In this document: positions 55,101-61,100 of the stretch, in pieces | Layout: each line of letters starts with the position of its first letter | Position numbering within the stretch: the stretch's first letter is position 1 | Source of the DNA: Deroplatys truncata | Taxonomy: Eukaryota; Arthropoda; Insecta; Mantodea; Mantidae | Assembly (NCBI GenBank): GCA_030765065.1 | Contig: CM060989.1 | Location: forward strand, 36,385,501-36,449,500 | DNA length: 64,000 bases | Direction of reading: 5' to 3' | Program-made: the position numbers and the translations under genes | The notes under the pieces: generated by a model | The model's input: the letters and a program-made list of their open reading frames with translations, nothing else | The model's database searches: none | Told to the model about the DNA's origin: nothing

Positions 55101-58100
55101 CTTGCCTGGAGCACAGCTTCTTCTTGCCAAGGCTTCTAACCTTACCACTGGTGGACTTCTCTTTACACAGAATGTAAATGCTTGTAGCTGACACATCGCT
55201 AAACTTGGATGTTCATTTCACCACTTCATGTATATAAAGTTCTGGATACTTTTCACAAAACTTGTTAAACACATTCAGTATTATTGTCTTTTTGGCACTT
55301 CGTAGCAGTTTTCCACAATCATGCTTCGTAACATTATCTATCAAAACTGTTGTTTTTTTTTGCACTATTTCCTCCTAGCAACCCAGTTGCGCGCACCGTA
55401 TGAATTATTTCTGTTAGAAATTTAATGAACTGCACGTTTTTATAATTTAACTATGGCTGGTGCTCAATATTTTGTGCTTTACGAAAAACGAAGTGAGCTT
55501 TCAGAACACAGTTCTGATATTTTCTACGGAACTATTTAAAGTGCAGAAGAGTCGCATGGTTTTATTTATGTCTACTTCGTTCTCCTGTTGGACATAGTTT
55601 AGAACATTTTATTCTATTATAAAGTGTGCTTGCAAGTGAGAGACTAACTTCATGGGATCTCAGCGGGAATACAATAGCACTGCAAGACTCCTATTGGAGA
55701 TTGCTCACATGCTTATCATTCACCCTTTCATTTGGAAGCCGCTGTAGTTTTCTTTTACGGGAAGTTTCTATCAGCACTCAATAAGGATCTGTGCTTGAAA
55801 ACATGTGTCTTTAAATATGTCATGCAACATTTTTTTCAATGTATTCTAAGATGTGATGTTAATACAATTAGTTCAAAACCCCTAAACAAGATCCTAAAAC
55901 TGATCTGAATTTCTGTGTCCTCTTCTCCAACACTTTCAGATTATTAGCTCAGTAAATATATAGAATGCATACCTCAATTTCAGAGTGCTGCTTCTTTAAC
56001 GTTTCCGTTTTTTCAAACAACCTTTGTGTAAGTTCTCTGACGACACTTCTATCTGAAGGAGTAACCTCTGCTGCAGAAGCCTGAGGAAAAGGTCATACAG
56101 TTATTAAAAGAACTGCAATTGATTGCCCTATTTTCAACTAACATTCAAATATACACATTTTTGTGAACTGATATTCAAGCATTTCTGCTTAAGTTTAACA
56201 TGAAAGAACATAGTTATGGATATTAGTGTATACTTGCCAACTTCCTGAAATTGAAACCCATAAAACTTTCCTTAGTCCAGCAAAGCATAATAATTGTGTG
56301 ATGACATGAAATTTAAAAAAATAAAATGTTCATTCAGTGCAGTAAATGTACAAAAATATGTAAAATGAATGGGAACTCCATTTTACAATAATCCTTGAAG
56401 ACCTGGTAGTATTTTTCTTTCTGTCAGATAAGCTGAAATTCTTCCTGGTACCACAATAAATATGTATAAATTCCAGAAGATTGCAGGAGCAGGAAATGTT
56501 TCAGCCAAATACATCCGAGACCAGAGAGAAGGAATGCAGATCGGAAGGAAGTCCAAAGAGCAATTGGAAATCAGAGAAGGATGGATATGATACGTGGGGC
56601 TGGCAGGAAGAAGATGGTTGTGTCAGAGAGAGGATTGGGAGACGATGTAGTGACATCAGATCAGAGTGACGTAAGGGCAACAGCTGGCAAAGTTAGGAAA
56701 GTGACATCATCGAGGAGGGAGGAAGTTCAATCAGCACGTGATATGGTTGCGGGCAGGACAGAGGCGAGGTTTCAGAGTGGCAAATCGGTGGAAGAAGAAA
56801 GCATTGTGTTGACACCCAATGGGAGTTTACAGGTTTTGGACAGAAACAAAGCGGGACCGTCGAGGGAGCCAACAGGAATAGATTTATGGAGTAGGAAAGC
56901 GTGCCATACGTATAGAAATAGAGCAGGCTCTGTGAGAAGTATGGGAATACAGAAGCAGTAATAATGGGGGAGTTAATAGAACAAGGAGGGAGAGTGACTA
57001 TAGAATGAATAGAAGGGAGCAAATTAGACAAAGTAAAGACAAGTGTATTGATAAGCAAGTGATAGATTTATATGAAATCGTGAAGTGAATGATTTAGATA
57101 TAAAGGATGGTAAACACGGAGAAAGCTAGGAGGGAGAGGTACATTTCTTAATATGAACGACCAAGTGTTGTTATGGCCGATCAGCACGGGGTACACAATA
57201 AGTATTCTCTAAATTTGCATCTAATAGTACCCATACCCCGCTGATAGTGGAGATTCAAAGACGATCAGAGGAAGTAAGGGAAGGAGATGGGAATAGGAGA
57301 AGAACACTAAGCAGTATAGTGACTTTAAATGAGAAACTGTTAGCGATATGAAGCTAACTCAACACACATGTTTTGTAAATGTGGTAGCTTGGGTATGATC
57401 GGCAATAGGAGGCAGGCTCGATGCTGATCATGCCTAAATGTATTGTATTAGCTCAACACTCAATAAAGATACCATCATATCATGTATTAAGTCAAAGGTC
57501 ACCACTTCTTAGGCTACACACAGATTTCTAGTCGCTATTGCATGCTTCAGAACATGAACTATAAACAAACACTTTCACACAAAATGGGAAACATATCCCA
57601 CAGCCTTAGAATGTGAACAAGGTAAACAATTTACATGAAGGAGTTGACTTAACCATTACTGAACTTTTGTGCTCATTTAATGCTTGTTACTAGAGGTCAC
57701 TACACCCCTGCTGTTGAAACGTTACACTTGACAGCTAGCAATTAAGTTGGTACACTCGCAAAAAACAGATGAAAAGCTTTAACCATTAGATTTCCTAAAC
57801 AATCACAAGGGAGTACTTCGGGTGATCTATGGCAAAGCCGCAGTGGAACTGGAAGCAACTCTGTTGCCGAATGTAACTATTTATAACCACGTGTTTCAGT
57901 TTGTGAATCTCTAGCACTGCGTCAAGTTGTTCTTTGCAAGCTAATATTGTTCATTGTTATTTATATTTGTGGTTATTGTTGGTGTCTGTTTATACATATA
58001 TACTTATCTTTTTTATACATATTTCATTCATGTTATTTATACAAGATTTGAAGTGTAACAATGTCTCAAAAATGACGCCGATCACCGAGTGATAATTCAC

Positions 58101-61100
58101 AAAATGAAAATCCTTTGAGTCGAGATGTGCCACTTAATAGCCAGGCATTGGAAATGTTAAGGAGGATCCGGGAATTCTTTGAACACGTGGAGTACGTGAA
58201 GGTTCATGGGCATCCCTGTAGTATTCCGGCTGATGAAGCCGTATAACGAACTGCAGCAGCTCTTAAACTAATCACGAGAACTGTTATTTACAAGGGAGTG
58301 AAACTCCAAGAGAAAGAGGGCAAAATTCTTAAACAATCTGGAACATAGCGTGAGTGAAAATAACTTTGTTATCACAGCTTATAATTTGTTTTATTTCTCA
58401 TTCTAGCAGGCATTTTGCATTATTTTATTTCTATAATGTCAAAAGTGCTAATTTATTCTACATAAGTTGCAATGTTTATGCTGAGTTAGTTGTTTACTAA
58501 CCACTATGGCAACATCGCAACCACAATATAGCCAACATTACGCGAAGCCACACGAACTGTCACGTGCAAAGATTCAACAGCATGGGTACAGCGGTGCAAT
58601 CAAATTTTAAATCTGCACCCTCTGCATTTTGTTGCAGTCCAGTGAAGTTGGACCATGATCGTCATGCAGGTTAGACATAACACTGTATACCAATTAGCAC
58701 GGTGCAGTCTGTAATGTTATGTTACAATCTAATGCAATAGAATTTAATTCTTTGTTATGTCTGTGGTGAAAATGTGTATCACTTTGAATCTGCCTACAAA
58801 GCCGTAAAAATGCTTCCTTTGCAATAAAGTTGCAGAAAGACCTCCACCCCCTTACATTTTACAGGCAAACCATAAAAGTTGGCAAGTATATAATTGTAAT
58901 AAATAACTGTGATTTAAACTTATCAAGCACAGGCTACATGCTGTACATTCTTACCATTTGAGCAATTTTGAGTTTTTCTGTTGCATCAGCAAGCTGGAAT
59001 TGCAACTTAGAGTTTTGCTGAATCAATTCTTCACTTTGTAGTCTCCGAGTTTCTAGCAGTTCCTTTACTGTGTTCAGTTCCATTGTGAGAGTCTCAACTT
59101 GGTTCTCTAAATGTTCTTGTTCCTAAAACATAACATTTAGTTTACAGAACTTTGAGTAGTTCATTTGAAATTCAGCAACAGTTTTAGCTTCTCCAGATTG
59201 AAAATTTACAAATAAAGCAGAAGAAAAAGACTGAACGACACATTTTGCTTTCCTCCTCCTTTCTCTCTTCAAATGTTCCAGTGGCAAAGTAATGCTACAT
59301 GACCTAAGCTTCAATTTAATCAGCTTCCTGTATGTGCTCCACTTCAAGCTAAAATGTTGACATAAGCAGTCAAAGCTATTCCCTGTAGACATGGTTATCA
59401 TTACAGCTGATGTTAATGCCTCCAATAAAAAACAAATAAATTAAGAGATTCAGAAAGCAAAATGAAAGAAACAAGGGGGGCATTTAAGAATTTTGCTTAT
59501 CACCTTCAGCATTTAAAAATTTCAAGCATCATAAAAATGTTGTGCCACCTGAGAATAATTTCCCAATTAAGAGATACTATACTCAAGGACAACAGAAGCA
59601 ATACCAACCAAAAATAAATCCAGCATTTATCAAATAAAATGCAAAGTGTAAAACCATTTATATTCTTAAAGTTTTGTCAAAATAAGACACTTATTACCAA
59701 TTCTAAAAAGTAACTTCATTTTTATCCATCATCAGATGAAGTTTTCACACAGAACATGGGTTGTGTCAGCATCGGTCAACTGGAAGCTCTGACATCAGAG
59801 AACATATCACTCTTGCTTCTGGCGCAAAAAGAATTCATCAAAAAGTGTACAGCAGCTGAGGCAAGGGGAATGCATGGAAGCTATAGTAACTAGCTATTTT
59901 TTCTTTCTTTCTTTCTTTTTAAGCTTGTTAATGTTGCTCCACCTATTGGTGTACTACTTCCAGATTGTGATATTCCATAACTCAGAACACATGCTCAGAT
60001 ACTTTTAAGCAGTGGCAAACCCAAAATGTAGTTATATGTGCAAATTGGTAATTAAATAACTGGTATTACACATTCACACACCAGACTGAGTGTACTGAAA
60101 AATCTTAGTTTCACAAAAATTTCTTAAGCTCAACCAGGATTTGAACCCCTCGTACAACAGGCAGGTATTTTACAAACTGCTACATGGGGTCAATCTAATG
60201 AGCTTTTGTAAAGAAAAATAAACAAATTTTCAAAGGTTCTGCAGATGATGTACTTGGAAAAATGTAAACATACAAGATTGAATATTTCGAAAACAGTTAA
60301 TGCTATTTAAAAAATTATTTGCAATAAATTCCCTCTCTTATGGTTTCTTAGTTATATAAAATCACACAATATTCAATCAGAATGAGGAGGACTTTGCCAA
60401 TATTTGCACAAAAAATTAAGGATATAATTTTAATACTTCGCAACCGTATCTCAAATATGCAACATTTTAAACAAAACCATTAGACCACCCCCCCATTTTT
60501 TTTTTTTAGAAAATGAAATTTAACTACAATTTTCTAGTTGTAAAGGGCAGTTTGGACTGCAAGAATTTTCTTGAAAATCTTCATGTTATATCCTTGGAAA
60601 ATGCTGGACTTAAACAACAAAATTTGACATTTTCCGACTTTTCCTTTTTGTGTTAAATTCTCTCTCTCTCTCCTGTGTGCATGCATGCACACTTTTGGGG
60701 GGGGGTAGGTATTCAGAGAACCCAAAAATGCTTATTTCTAGTGAAAGCTCAACACTGAACTTTTGGTTTCTTCTACTGTAAGTGGTAAAGAAAGTAAAAA
60801 TGTAAAGTTAATTAAAAGGCACAATATGCTTCAAAATGCAGTGGAATCTCATTAGTACGTTCCTCATTAACTCATTTTCCTGTGTATTACGTTGAATTAT
60901 AAACAGTTCGGCACCAAATGTAATAAATAACACTTGTTTAGTACATTTTCTCGCTCCCGCTTACTATTCGAAATTTAACGTCCTCATTCGCTACTTTGGC
61001 CAATCCTTGGTCAGTCCAGTCAGGGTGGAGACCAGCAGCCAATGACATGCATGTACATACATATTTTGTGACACGATTTGTATGGACAGGATAGAGAATG

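Noticed and set aside
59123..59425. 100-codon minus-strand frame running up to exon 58955-59122
   Set aside because: It ends at the acceptor region and is not in the reading frame of that exon's peptide; intronic chance frame.
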